This document shows positions 7,181 to 15,936 of a stretch of DNA of 64,000 bases, piece by piece (position 1 is the first letter of the stretch; each line of letters starts with the position of its first letter). Position numbers and translations under genes: made by a program. Under the pieces are notes generated by a model. The model saw nothing but the letters and a program-made list of their open reading frames with translations, had not been told where the DNA came from and ran no database searches. Source of the DNA: a virus; the IMG/VR virus record IMGVR_UViG_3300033156_000150, positions 1 to 64,000 of that record; one strand, written 5' to 3'.

Positions 7181-8488
7181 ATGAGTTTTGTTGTTGCAGG
7201 TCTTGGTAGGTTTGGTCTTGTTGAAGCCGTGGTGAGGGCACATAGATGTCGTGTCTATGGATACGACACGGACAGCGAAAAAGTTAAGCTGTTGAGAAAG
7301 GGCCAGGTCCCATTCTATGAGGCGAACTTGGAATCTGAGCTTCGGAATCGGTTGGACAAAGGTCGGTTTTATGTAACGGACAGTCTATCGGAGCTTTCCG
7401 AGTGGATAGCGGCTGATGCAATTGATGTTGCTGAAGTGTGCGTGGGAACGCCAACGCGGAATCGCTTGCAGGATCTGTCGTACCTTGAGCAAGCAATAAC
7501 GGACTTGGCTTCGGTGCTGTTTGAGAACACGGTTATCGTCATCAGGAGCACGATTCTGCCGGGAACGACTCGGAAGATGAGGGAGTTGTGGAAGCATTTA
7601 ACTGGTAGAGAAGCTCGCCTTGGTTTTGTGCCTGAGTTTATGCGCGAGGGAACGGCTGTCACGGACATTGAGTATCCGATGGTAGCTGTTCTTGGGGCAG
7701 ACGACGAAGTAACGGCAAGAGTGTTGGGAGAAGAGTTTTCTGCGGAAACGGTTGTGCATACCGACACGGTTACGGCAGAGATGTCAAAGTATGCGTCCAA
7801 TGTTTATTTGGCTGCTACCATTAGCATAATGGGAGAGTTAGCCCGCATTGCTGACATAGTGGGGGCAAACATTGATGATGTGTGGGATGCTTTGAATGAA
7901 CAAGGACGCTTTGGTCAGGTTCCAGTGCCTGGAGTTGGTTGGGGTGGCAGTTGCTTGCCAAAGGATACGGAAGCTGTGTTGAGCATCATGGAAAAGGACG
8001 TTGGGTGCAGGTCAATGATAGCTGCTTCGATTGCGGCAAACGAAGAGTCGATGGAATGGGTTTGGCGTGAATTGGTGCGTCCATTTGGTGGTGTTATATC
8101 TGGGAGGACGATCTACGTTGTTGGGTTGTCGTTCAAACCAGGGACGGACGATTTGAGGGAAAGCCGTTCAGTGTCATTGATTCGTTGGTTGCTTCGTACA
8201 GGGGCAGACGTAGTGGCTTACGATGACCTCCAAGAAGCTCGAGATTCGGCGCGAAGGTTGTTTGGAGGGGATAGTAGGTTCAAGGTAGTTGATAGCTTGA
8301 ATGGAGTTGAGCGGGCTGATGCTATTGTCTTTATGCACGACAACGAAAAACATTGGGGAGAGCTGGTGGATGTGTTTAGCAAGGATAGGAACAAGATAGG
8401 GGTTATTGTTGATCCGTGGCGGTTGTCCAGCTACTTCGACGATCCTCCAGAACTTGGCAGTGGTTGGGTGTATAGGCGGTTGGGATAA
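7181..8488 (+). CDS. UDP-glucose/GDP-mannose 6-dehydrogenase family protein
   Basis: A 435-aa protein of the usual family length. It has an N-terminal Rossmann motif (VAGLGRFG; the family usually has GxGYVG), the TRSTILPGTT-type region (IRSTILPGTT), FVPEFMREG, and the catalytic cysteine in GVGWGGSCLPKDTEA (Cys258), then the C-terminal UDP-binding domain with YVVGLSFKPGTDDLRESRS. The family oxidises the C6 hydroxyl of a nucleotide sugar to a uronic acid with two NAD+. It lies directly before the methylase and terminase rather than in the glycan island at 49-56 kb, but probably supplies a nucleotide-uronate for the same purpose. The sugar specificity cannot be told from the sequence. Confidence 0.9.
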   Translation: MSFVVAGLGRFGLVEAVVRAHRCRVYGYDTDSEKVKLLRKGQVPFYEANLESELRNRLDKGRFYVTDSLSELSEWIAADAIDVAEVCVGTPTRNRLQDLSYLEQAITDLASVLFENTVIVIRSTILPGTTRKMRELWKHLTGREARLGFVPEFMREGTAVTDIEYPMVAVLGADDEVTARVLGEEFSAETVVHTDTVTAEMSKYASNVYLAATISIMGELARIADIVGANIDDVWDALNEQGRFGQVPVPGVGWGGSCLPKDTEAVLSIMEKDVGCRSMIAASIAANEESMEWVWRELVRPFGGVISGRTIYVVGLSFKPGTDDLRESRSVSLIRWLLRTGADVVAYDDLQEARDSARRLFGGDSRFKVVDSLNGVERADAIVFMHDNEKHWGELVDVFSKDRNKIGVIVDPWRLSSYFDDPPELGSGWVYRRLG

Positions 8489-8497
8489 GGAAGATCG

Positions 8498-9370
8498 ATG
8501 AGGGATAAAGCTCGCACTGGCTTAAAGAGTCCTATTCGTTGGTTTGGTGGTAAGGGCAGACTGGCTTCTCGGATAGCTCCCTTGCTTGAAGCTGTGGAGC
8601 ATCGTGTCTACGTGGAGCCGTTTGGTGGAGGTGCAAGTGTTCTGTTAGCAAAGTGCCCTGTTGAGGTTGAGGTCTATAACGACATCGACCATTCTTTGTA
8701 CGAGTTTTTTTGCGTCTTGTCACAACCTTCTTTGTTCAAGAAGTTCTATCGCCGTGTGGCTTTGCTTCCTAACAGCCGTGTGCTGTATGACAAGTGTTGT
8801 GAGGAGTGGGAAAAGGAGGAGGATTTGATTGAACGTGTAGCAAAGTGGTTTGTTGTAGCTAGGCAAGCATATAGCGGGCATTTCGCTTCGGGTTGGAGTT
8901 CAACAACAGTTACCAGCCGCAGGGGAATGTCTATGAGTGTGTCCCAGTGGTTGTCTTGTATTGAAAACTTGCCGGGGATACATGCTAGGTTGCAGCGGGT
9001 GTTGTTTGAGTGTGTAGATTGGCGAAAGGTGTTAAAGCGTTACGATTCGCCTGAGACCGTGTTTTATTGTGATCCACCATATGTTCCGCAGACTCGGAGT
9101 GGTGGAGAGTATAGGTTTGAGTTGAGTTTGGATGACCATAAGGAATTGACGCAGGCACTGTTGGAGCTAAAGGGCAGGGCGGCTCTCAGTGGTTACGAGC
9201 ATGATGTTTACGAGCCATTGTTGGAAGCTGGTTGGTTGTTGAAGAGGTGGGATGTAATGTGTCATGTTAAGTGTGTTCGCGGCGTTGGGACTAGGTCGCC
9301 AAGGAGGGAGTGCATTTACTTGCATCCTGGCTTAGTTGCATCAGGTCGCGGTTCGTTGGGTGTTTTGTAG
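8498..9370 (+). CDS. DNA adenine-N6 methyltransferase, D12 class (Dam-like)
   Basis: A 290-aa protein with the D12-class layout: PIRWFGGKGRLA and EPFGGGASVLL (AdoMet-binding motif I), YNDID, and the catalytic DPPY at residues 192-195. The family transfers a methyl group to N6 of adenine, often GATC. In phages it protects DNA from restriction or marks it for replication or packaging. It starts 9 bases after the dehydrogenase gene and is followed closely by the terminase. The recognition site is unknown. Confidence 0.9.
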   Translation: MRDKARTGLKSPIRWFGGKGRLASRIAPLLEAVEHRVYVEPFGGGASVLLAKCPVEVEVYNDIDHSLYEFFCVLSQPSLFKKFYRRVALLPNSRVLYDKCCEEWEKEEDLIERVAKWFVVARQAYSGHFASGWSSTTVTSRRGMSMSVSQWLSCIENLPGIHARLQRVLFECVDWRKVLKRYDSPETVFYCDPPYVPQTRSGGEYRFELSLDDHKELTQALLELKGRAALSGYEHDVYEPLLEAGWLLKRWDVMCHVKCVRGVGTRSPRRECIYLHPGLVASGRGSLGVL

Positions 9371-9378
9371 AGAAGGCT

Positions 9379-10923
9379 ATGGCAAAAGAGAGTGAATTGT
9401 ACCGATTGATTGAAGCTGGTTGTGCCGACGACTTCACGGCGTTTGCCCGCTCATTGATAATCCCGTCGGCAGAAGGGCCGGTCTTGTTTGACGATGTGAT
9501 GAGGCCGTTTCAGAGGGAAGCATTTGAGGCACTGGGTCCGAGCTTGAAAGCTGTCCGGGATGGTGATGATCCACCAATACGTCGTTTCTGGATTGAGCGT
9601 ACAAAGAAGGCCAGTAAGGACATGGATCTGGCCATTGCGTTGTTGTGGCTAATGGCATTTCCCCACCGGCCTTTGGAAATTCAAGTGTGTGCGAGCAAGA
9701 GAGACCAGGCAGCTAACTTGAAGAGACGTATTGAAACAGTGCTATTCTGTAATCCATGGGTCAGCGATCGGGTCCGTGTTGTGCAGAACCGTGTGGTAAG
9801 TGAAGTCATCCCTCTGGCTGTTGTGAAAATTGAGGGGACGGATACGGGCGAAGGTACACATGGGCCGACACCTGACGTCATTGTGCTCAATGAATTGGTA
9901 CATGTTAAGCGATGGAGCGTCATGGAGACACACATGGCAAACGCGGCAGGAGTACCTCGGGGAATTGTCATCATAGCAACGAATGCGGGACATAAAGGTA
10001 CGCCAGCCGAGCGTTGGAGGGAGGAGGCGTTGGCGTCAAAGGGTAGATGGTGGGTGCAGATATGGGACAAGCCAGCTCCGTGGTTGAAGGCTGAGGACAG
10101 GGAGGAAATGCGGAGACTGGACCCGACCGGCCGGGAGTATGCCAGATTGTTTGAGGGAGCGTGGCAGAGTGGTAGAGGGGACGCTGTTGATGAGGAGAAG
10201 CTGGATGAGTGCTTTGTGCTGCCCGGTCCGCAGAAGCCAAGAAGGGGTTTGGTATATGTGGCTGGGCTTGACTTGGGAATAACGCACGACCACAGTGCTG
10301 TGGCTGTGCTTGGTGTTGATAGGCACAACCAGAGAGTGTACGTGTCGAAGTTCGAAGCATGGGAGCCGTCCCTGCCAACAGCTTCGGGGAAATTGGAAGT
10401 GGATGTTTCTGCTGTGGAACGGACATGTGTGGAGTTGTGGCGTGAGTATGGAGTAACGTGGTTCGGATACGATCCAGCCGCTGGAGGTTACATGCTGGCT
10501 CAGAGGCTGCGCCGGCTTGGGGTGCCGATGGTTGAGGTCAGCTTCAGTGGCCATGGGAATCTGACTGCAATGGCTACGGCGTTTGTGTCTTTGCTCAATG
10601 CGGGGAAGCTGAAATCGTATGATACTAAGGATGGAAGGTTGCGTAGGGACTTTGGCAAGTTTCAGCTGAAGCCCTTGTTACCAAGTGGATATCGTTTGGT
10701 GGCTGTCAGTGATGAGTGGGGGCACGCTGATATTGGGACAGCCGTTGTTTTGGTGTTGCCGACAGCAGTGAAGTTGTTGGAAGGAGTGCCTCTGTTCGAC
10801 GGGGATTTGATATATGAGCCAGCTAGAGGGAGCGAGGAACAAAGAGTTATTGAGGGGATGCCTGATGAGTTCAGGCGTATGGTAGAGCGTTTTGACTTGG
10901 ACGATATGGGTAAGGAGTCGTGA
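9379..10923 (+). CDS. terL: Terminase large subunit
   Basis: A 514-aa protein started at 9379 (AGAAGG upstream). The N-terminal ATPase has a divergent Walker A (RTKKASKDMDLA, about residues 74-85) and a Walker B-like VIVLNEL in which the usual Asp-Glu is Asn171-Glu172. The C-terminal RNase H-like nuclease has GLDLGITHDHS (Asp298), GYDPAAGG (Asp365) and HADIGTA (Asp451). It pumps DNA into the prohead and cuts the concatemer. No small terminase subunit is obvious next to it; the HTH protein at 28.4 kb is one remote candidate. Confidence 0.85.
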   Translation: MAKESELYRLIEAGCADDFTAFARSLIIPSAEGPVLFDDVMRPFQREAFEALGPSLKAVRDGDDPPIRRFWIERTKKASKDMDLAIALLWLMAFPHRPLEIQVCASKRDQAANLKRRIETVLFCNPWVSDRVRVVQNRVVSEVIPLAVVKIEGTDTGEGTHGPTPDVIVLNELVHVKRWSVMETHMANAAGVPRGIVIIATNAGHKGTPAERWREEALASKGRWWVQIWDKPAPWLKAEDREEMRRLDPTGREYARLFEGAWQSGRGDAVDEEKLDECFVLPGPQKPRRGLVYVAGLDLGITHDHSAVAVLGVDRHNQRVYVSKFEAWEPSLPTASGKLEVDVSAVERTCVELWREYGVTWFGYDPAAGGYMLAQRLRRLGVPMVEVSFSGHGNLTAMATAFVSLLNAGKLKSYDTKDGRLRRDFGKFQLKPLLPSGYRLVAVSDEWGHADIGTAVVLVLPTAVKLLEGVPLFDGDLIYEPARGSEEQRVIEGMPDEFRRMVERFDLDDMGKES

Positions 10924-10924
10924 A

Positions 10925-11560
10925 GTGAGAGAAAGAGTAGGAGTCTGTTTGTCTTGTGGCAGAGAACAGAGGATAGAGGCATGGCAGTATGAGTTGCCGC
11001 ACGCTCCGCATTGTGTCTATTGTGGATCGCCCATTGATATGCGGTTGAAAATACAATCGCGCGGTTCAACAGAGAGGAAAGGTCGGTTGTGGACGTGTAG
11101 TGGGTGCAATCTCTCTTTTGTGAAACATGTTCCGTTTATACGCTTGCATCTATACAACAATCCGGAATGTTGTCGTGAGGAGTTTGTGGCAGGGGCATTT
11201 GTGAAGTTGGGATTGGTTTGTGTGCATGTCCACACTCTAATGATAGAGAAATGCCTTCGTTATGTGTTGCAGAAACGAGCGTCAGATGGTCGTCTTTTTG
11301 TATTGGATTATGCGGAGAGGAAGGACATGTTGAATGGATCAGGAAAGGATAGTAAGACAGTTGTTGTGAAGAGGGATATGTTCGTTGTCACTGGTGTCCA
11401 ACCAGAAGGACACATTGTTGAAATAGTGGCAGAAGTAAATCGCCCGAGGTTGCGAAAGGCGTGGGTTGAATTAGTAAGGCGGGCGATGAGCAAATCGTGT
11501 GCGGTTGGTTTTGAGGCTGAGTTACAGTATAATAGGTTAGTACAGGTTTCGGTTCTATAG
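10925..11560 (+). CDS. Zinc-ribbon hypothetical protein
   Basis: A 211-aa protein from a GTG after AAGGAG. It has two CxxC pairs near the N-terminus (CLSCG and CVYCG) and CSGC about 35 residues later, suggesting one or two zinc ribbons, followed by a beta-rich domain. No family is recognised. It sits between the terminase and the accessory membrane-protein block. Confidence 0.55.
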   Translation: MRERVGVCLSCGREQRIEAWQYELPHAPHCVYCGSPIDMRLKIQSRGSTERKGRLWTCSGCNLSFVKHVPFIRLHLYNNPECCREEFVAGAFVKLGLVCVHVHTLMIEKCLRYVLQKRASDGRLFVLDYAERKDMLNGSGKDSKTVVVKRDMFVVTGVQPEGHIVEIVAEVNRPRLRKAWVELVRRAMSKSCAVGFEAELQYNRLVQVSVL

Positions 11561-11575
11561 AGAAGGAGGTGTGTC

Positions 11576-11959
11576 ATGGGTAGTTTCGTTGAGAAACTGA
11601 AGGTTTTGGTGGAGCTGATTACTGAAGCTCTGGACGCGGCGGGGTTGGATTGGGATGATCTTGATGTCCTGTTCAATCTGAACTGGGACAAGGAAACCGT
11701 ACACGACGTCGTTGTACTGATTGCTAAGGTATTGCGGGGGGCAGCGACTGTTACAAAGAATCCTGTCGATGACGCTGTCGCTGGATTTGTCGAGGCTCAG
11801 ACTGAAGGACCGGCGTTCGACGCTCTGTACGAGTTGGTGATTGCTGTCCGGGGTCAGTTTGTGAAGACCAAAGGTGGACTGACGTCGTGGATCGACGTGG
11901 TCGAGTTGTTGATTCAACTAATCATGGCTGTCTTGGACTTGTTTACAGGAGGTGAGTAG
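11576..11959 (+). CDS. Helical, probably membrane-associated hypothetical protein
   Basis: A 127-aa protein with an AAGGAGG site. The C-terminal helix (VVELLIQLIMAVLDLF) is very hydrophobic, and amphipathic acidic helices precede it. It overlaps the next gene by one base, so the two are probably translationally coupled. A membrane or holin-like role is possible but not shown. Confidence 0.5.
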   Translation: MGSFVEKLKVLVELITEALDAAGLDWDDLDVLFNLNWDKETVHDVVVLIAKVLRGAATVTKNPVDDAVAGFVEAQTEGPAFDALYELVIAVRGQFVKTKGGLTSWIDVVELLIQLIMAVLDLFTGGE

Positions 11960-12696
11960 TGAAGAAGCGAATGGGTTTTGGGTGGAGCCTCCCTCAGTGG
12001 GTGGTTCCTGCGGCTGTGTTAGCGGCCCTTGCGTGCGTCGCTGCTGTTGTTGCTTTCAGGGAGGGATGTGATAGCCGAATCCATCTGTATTTCATGGATG
12101 TGCCAGCTGATCTGGTTGAGGGTGCATCTGGGCAGGTGGTAATGGCGAGGGATGGATCCGTCGGTCCCTCGGAGTATTATCTCACTTGTAGCCAGCCGTC
12201 CCGCCTGATTGTCCCCGAGGTGGTTGCGTTTGAGGAGGGCGGTTTGACCACCGAGTTTACTATTGAGGCTGTGGATAACGATGTTGTGGATGGCTTGGCA
12301 TCTGTAGTGGTGGGTGTCGAAGGATTTGATGTTACTACCACGATTGTTGTGAGGGACAACGATGAAGAGCCTGGGCCAGAGCCACAGCCGGGACCGTTCC
12401 CAGCCGAAGATTGCGTTATTGTGATTGAAGAGACAGGCGAACGAACGGCGGAACAGGCGATTGTGCTGACCGACCCAGATGTGTTGGAACTCATGGATGG
12501 CAACATTTTCATCGTGGACAAGGACGTGAAGAATGTTGATGGCCAGACGCCAGATTGGTTGGAGTCTTTGTTGCCGGAGGCAGTGAAGTCTGGCCTTCCG
12601 TATGTGTACGTGGTTCGTGAGGGTAAGGTGGTAGCAAAGGGACAGCTACCTCCAACGGCCGATGCTTTAGTTGAATTTGTTGAGGGGAGCAAGTGA
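11959..12696 (+). CDS. Membrane-anchored protein with Calx-beta-like domain
   Basis: A 245-aa protein from a GTG. Residues 12-34 are a transmembrane or signal-anchor segment (WVVPAAVLAALACVAAVVAF). Residues 45-130 match the Calx-beta pattern: acidic EGASGQ, PSRLIVPEVVAFEEGG, TEFTIEAVDNDVVDG, ending VVRDND. A short Pro/Glu linker follows, then an alpha/beta C-terminal domain (about 145-245). Calx-beta domains bind calcium and occur in surface adhesion proteins. An extracytoplasmic location is inferred. It heads a run of exported enzymes. Confidence 0.6.
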   Translation: MKKRMGFGWSLPQWVVPAAVLAALACVAAVVAFREGCDSRIHLYFMDVPADLVEGASGQVVMARDGSVGPSEYYLTCSQPSRLIVPEVVAFEEGGLTTEFTIEAVDNDVVDGLASVVVGVEGFDVTTTIVVRDNDEEPGPEPQPGPFPAEDCVIVIEETGERTAEQAIVLTDPDVLELMDGNIFIVDKDVKNVDGQTPDWLESLLPEAVKSGLPYVYVVREGKVVAKGQLPPTADALVEFVEGSK

Positions 12697-13499
12697 TGGA
12701 CGTTGATCGATATTTGCGGGTAAGGGAAGACTACCTCAGGTTGCCGTTCGAGCAGAGGCACCGTGACCTGGCTTTGCAGGACGAGTTGGAGGCTCTGAGT
12801 TGGGAGTTGGCAAACACGCCTCCTCCAGGCAGGAAAAAGGGCTTGATTCTGCGGCCGCCTCGGCTGAACGTGGTGCCTACCCTCCGCGAGGCATTTGATG
12901 TAATCCCTGTCTCCGAGTGGAGTAAGTATCTACAGGTCAAGAAACCCGTGGATCTGGAGCGATGTGTATGGACAACGCTGGATCAGGACGGGATTGGTTC
13001 CTGCGCAGCGGAGTCACCCACGGGGATCGTTATGTGTCTGCGCGAGTTGATGGGTCTGCCGCGAGTCAAGCTCAACCCCTGGTCTATCTATTGGTACACG
13101 TCGGGTGGATTTGATCGAGGCAGTACGCTCGAGGACAACTTGGAATACATCCTGCGCTATGGCATCGCTCCGATGGACGTGTGGCCTCGGTCTATGGGAT
13201 GGAACACCGAGCCGTCTGAGGAAGCTAAGCGCGAGGCTCTCAAGTATCGCCTGTTGGAATACTATCTTGTGACCGATTGGGAGGAGTTTGGAACGGCGCT
13301 GTTGCGTGGATGGCCTGTCTATTTTGGCTATGATGCTCATGCTGTGTTCGCCACCCAGCTTCTTAGTGAAACAATGCTTGAGTTCAAGAATAGTTGGGGT
13401 GAGGAGTGGGGTCGTAATGGCTTTGGTACTCTGCATAAGAGCAGGATTCAGCTTGGCTTTGGTGCGTATGCGTTCCGTTCAGTAGTGTGGAGTAAGTGA
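12696..13499 (+). CDS. Papain-like (C1A) cysteine peptidase
   Basis: A 267-aa protein with the C1 triad in order: nucleophile in DQDGIGSCAAES (Cys103), His215 in YDAHAV, and Asn232 in KNSWGEEWGRNGFG. The Gln of the oxyanion hole may be Gln97. The N-terminal 90 residues could be a propeptide or a capping region. There is no signal peptide, so it is cytosolic, virion-borne, or exported another way. Its start overlaps the preceding stop (TGATG), coupling it to the Calx-beta protein. The substrate is unknown. Confidence 0.85.
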   Translation: MDVDRYLRVREDYLRLPFEQRHRDLALQDELEALSWELANTPPPGRKKGLILRPPRLNVVPTLREAFDVIPVSEWSKYLQVKKPVDLERCVWTTLDQDGIGSCAAESPTGIVMCLRELMGLPRVKLNPWSIYWYTSGGFDRGSTLEDNLEYILRYGIAPMDVWPRSMGWNTEPSEEAKREALKYRLLEYYLVTDWEEFGTALLRGWPVYFGYDAHAVFATQLLSETMLEFKNSWGEEWGRNGFGTLHKSRIQLGFGAYAFRSVVWSK

Positions 13500-13732
13500 T
13501 GGGTGAAAAAGTGCGTAATGAGTGGACTCGCGAGGGACTGATTCAGACGGCTATGCAAGTCCTGCGTGAGTTTGAGCGACACGGTCTTGTCGTGCGTGTG
13601 GAGGAGTTTTTGGGCATGAAGATCCCCGAGACGAGATTGCGAGTAACCCTGGGGAAAGAGGAAAGGCCAATGACGCAGAGGTTGGTGGAGGAATGTACTA
13701 AGTGCCTGCGCTCTAGGGGAGGGGAGGGGTGA
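13499..13732 (+). CDS. Small hypothetical protein
   Basis: A 77-aa charged helical protein overlapping the protease stop by one base and the next start by four. The centre reads VVRVEEFLGMKIPETRLRVT. It could be an inhibitor or partner of the protease on position alone; nothing in the sequence proves that. Confidence 0.5.
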   Translation: MGEKVRNEWTREGLIQTAMQVLREFERHGLVVRVEEFLGMKIPETRLRVTLGKEERPMTQRLVEECTKCLRSRGGEG

Positions 13733-14364
13733 GTTACGAGTACGAGTTCACGCGGAATTGGTTTCGCCGACGGAATAAGGCTACGTTTGAGCAGTTTGTG
13801 CTTCCGGTCTGGAAGGACAGACCGATCACGTGGCTGGAGATTGGGGTGTTCGAAGGCCAATCAACCGTATGGGTACTGGAGAATATACTAACCCACCCGA
13901 AGAGCAAGTTGGTGTGTATTGACCCTTGGCTGATGATGCCGCCTAAGTGGTCCGAGGAGAAGATCGAACAGGTCAGGCTGAGGGCACTCCGCAATCTGAA
14001 GCCGTGGGTCGATAGAGGCAAGTGTACTGTCCTTCGTGCTTTGTCTTGCATGGTGTTGGATAGGATGGTGTCTAAGGGGTTTGCTGGTGTGCGGAGGGGA
14101 GAGGTCGATGTGGTTTACATCGACGGGAACCATGAGGAGTTGGCTGTCCTGAGCGATGCGAGATATAGCTTCCAGTTGCTGAGGGTGGGTGGTTGGCTGA
14201 TCTTTGACGATGTGGAGATGAGTCGCCCGAGAGAACATCATGTGAAGCAGGGGTTGCATTGCTTTGTCGAGGAGGTAGGACAGTCAGTGCGGAGGGTGTT
14301 CAAACATCGGCACGTGGAAGCATGGGAGAAGGTTGACCAGACTAGTCGGGAGGTTCAAGGTTAA
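13729..14364 (+). CDS. Class I SAM-dependent methyltransferase (Methyltransf_24-like)
   Basis: A 211-aa protein from a GTG after GGAGGGG. Motif I is WLEIGVFEGQSTVWV, the acidic strand is VCIDPW, motif IV is VVYIDGNHEE, and LLRVGGWLIFDDV follows, as in the family often found in sugar and glycan methylation clusters. A related protein is encoded at 50.2 kb. The acceptor is unknown; a sugar or small molecule is more likely than DNA. Confidence 0.75.
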   Translation: MSYEYEFTRNWFRRRNKATFEQFVLPVWKDRPITWLEIGVFEGQSTVWVLENILTHPKSKLVCIDPWLMMPPKWSEEKIEQVRLRALRNLKPWVDRGKCTVLRALSCMVLDRMVSKGFAGVRRGEVDVVYIDGNHEELAVLSDARYSFQLLRVGGWLIFDDVEMSRPREHHVKQGLHCFVEEVGQSVRRVFKHRHVEAWEKVDQTSREVQG

Positions 14365-14711
14365 TGGTACGGCACGCATCGGTGTTGCTTGCAGGTGTAG
14401 GTATGATGTTACTGGGTGAGGCGACGGGCAACCCTCTGTATGACGTATTACTACAGGGGGGAGGCATGACGCTGCTGGCTGTGGTGGTGGTGATACTACT
14501 GCTCAAAGTGCTGCCTGGCTACCACCAGGCTATGAAGGATGTGGCCGAGACTCACGCCAAGGCGTTGGCCGAGTTTCGGGAGCGTCTAGAGGCGTGGGAG
14601 GTTGGTCGCAGGGAGGATAGTAAGCAGCTCAACGATACACTAATGATGATGGTTCAACGTATTCTTGAACTACGCGATTCGGTCAATGGTAGTAAAGGAG
14701 GTCAGTCATGA
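14364..14711 (+). CDS. Small membrane protein with cytosolic coiled coil (holin candidate)
   Basis: A 115-aa protein with two hydrophobic segments (residues 5-22 and 34-50, TLLAVVVVILLLKVL), then a charged coiled coil (HAKALAEFRERLEAWE). Two membrane spans and a charged tail suit a holin, but no endolysin is adjacent, so the role is uncertain. It overlaps both neighbours, suggesting coupled translation with the serine protease. Confidence 0.5.
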   Translation: MVRHASVLLAGVGMMLLGEATGNPLYDVLLQGGGMTLLAVVVVILLLKVLPGYHQAMKDVAETHAKALAEFRERLEAWEVGRREDSKQLNDTLMMMVQRILELRDSVNGSKGGQS

Positions 14712-15580
14712 AACGATTGCTGCTATGGACGGTGGCGTGGATTCTGGTGGCGAGTGAGGTTGCAGCGGCTCCACCTGAGGACGTGCGGAAGAAGCACGAG
14801 CAAATGTTGTACCCAGTGGTTCGGGTAACCGTGGAGGACGGCGGTGGCAGTGGGACGATCCTCTACAGCGAGGATCGCGGAGATGGTTGTCAGACATACG
14901 TCCTCACGAACAATCATGTCATTGAAGACGCGGTTAGGGTTGAGGAGCGATGGAGTAGTTTGCTCCAGAGGGACGTGAAGCAGGAGGTCAGGGAGCCGGT
15001 TAAGGTCGAGGTGTTCCGCTATGCTGAGGGCAGCGTCCAGGACATCACGGACACTTGCGTGGCCGACATTGTGGCGCGGGATAAGGAGGAGGATCTAGCA
15101 CTGCTGCGATTGAGGACGGCACACAAGTTTGATTACGTGGCGCGTTTGTTGCCGGATGAGGCTGAGGTGCATATCTTCACGCCTTGTTGGGCTGTCGGTT
15201 GCACGTTGCTCCACCCGCCGATTGCGACTGAGGGAACGATTAGCTACATGAACGAGGTGATTGAGCGCAAGACCTATTGGATGAGCACGGCTCAGATCTG
15301 CTTTGGGAATAGTGGAGGTGCGATCTTCATTGAGCACAAAGGCAACTACTACTTCGCGGGCGTGCCGTCCAGGGTGCAAGGTCTATGGCTGAATCCGGCT
15401 ACGACACAGCCGGTCACGCACATGGGATGGCTTGTACCCATCCCGAGAATCAAGGAGTGGATTGTCAAGGAGAGGCTGACGTTCCTGCTCGACGCCAAGG
15501 TGAAGCCTAGCGAGTGTTTCGCTGAGCGGGAGAGGATACGGGTGAAGTCACTGAAGGAGCTTGCGAGTGAGGATGAGTAG
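14708..15580 (+). CDS. Exported trypsin-like serine protease
   Basis: A 290-aa protein with a clear signal peptide (LLLWTVAWILVASEVAAA, cleavage after about residue 21). It has the trypsin/HtrA fold triad: His70 in TNNHVIED, Asp129 in EDLALLRL, and Ser202 in FGNSGGAIF. No PDZ domain follows. It would act in the periplasm or outside the cell, perhaps on envelope proteins during lysis or on competing receptors. This is unusual for a phage. The site AAGGAGG lies in the end of the preceding gene. Confidence 0.85.
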   Translation: MKRLLLWTVAWILVASEVAAAPPEDVRKKHEQMLYPVVRVTVEDGGGSGTILYSEDRGDGCQTYVLTNNHVIEDAVRVEERWSSLLQRDVKQEVREPVKVEVFRYAEGSVQDITDTCVADIVARDKEEDLALLRLRTAHKFDYVARLLPDEAEVHIFTPCWAVGCTLLHPPIATEGTISYMNEVIERKTYWMSTAQICFGNSGGAIFIEHKGNYYFAGVPSRVQGLWLNPATTQPVTHMGWLVPIPRIKEWIVKERLTFLLDAKVKPSECFAERERIRVKSLKELASEDE

Positions 15581-15612
15581 TGAGTTGTTGACTTTTGAGC
15601 AAAGGGCACGAA

Positions 15613-15936
15613 ATGACGTTGCGAAGAAAAGCTAGGCGGTTGGTGCATTTGCTGTCTCGCAGTATGCGCGAGGAACCACACAAGTGGACTGTTAGTGGAG
15701 AGGGATTGGCTAATGGTCCTTGGCGAATCATGTGGATCTACGCGCATGTGGGTTTGTTGGGACCATTGGAGTGGGAGACCCCGCTATCCCGGTCGTACAT
15801 TCCATGGCACGTCGAGTTGTCCTTTGGAGGAACGCCGGTATGGCTGCCGTTCCTAGCACGATGGAGATTGCGTCGAGCCGTGCGCCGGTTCCTTATTGAT
15901 AAAGGCATCACAAGGGAGACGGAACATGAACGGTGA
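15613..15936 (+). CDS. Basic hypothetical protein
   Basis: A 107-aa, Arg/Trp-rich protein. The N-terminus is basic (TLRRKARRLVHLLSRSMREE) and residues 45-85 contain hydrophobic and Trp-rich stretches (WRIMWIYAHVGLLGPLEW). The start at 15613 has a weak site; the ORF can extend to a TTG at 15595. It overlaps the thioredoxin gene by 11 bases. Function unknown. Confidence 0.45.
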   Translation: MTLRRKARRLVHLLSRSMREEPHKWTVSGEGLANGPWRIMWIYAHVGLLGPLEWETPLSRSYIPWHVELSFGGTPVWLPFLARWRLRRAVRRFLIDKGITRETEHER

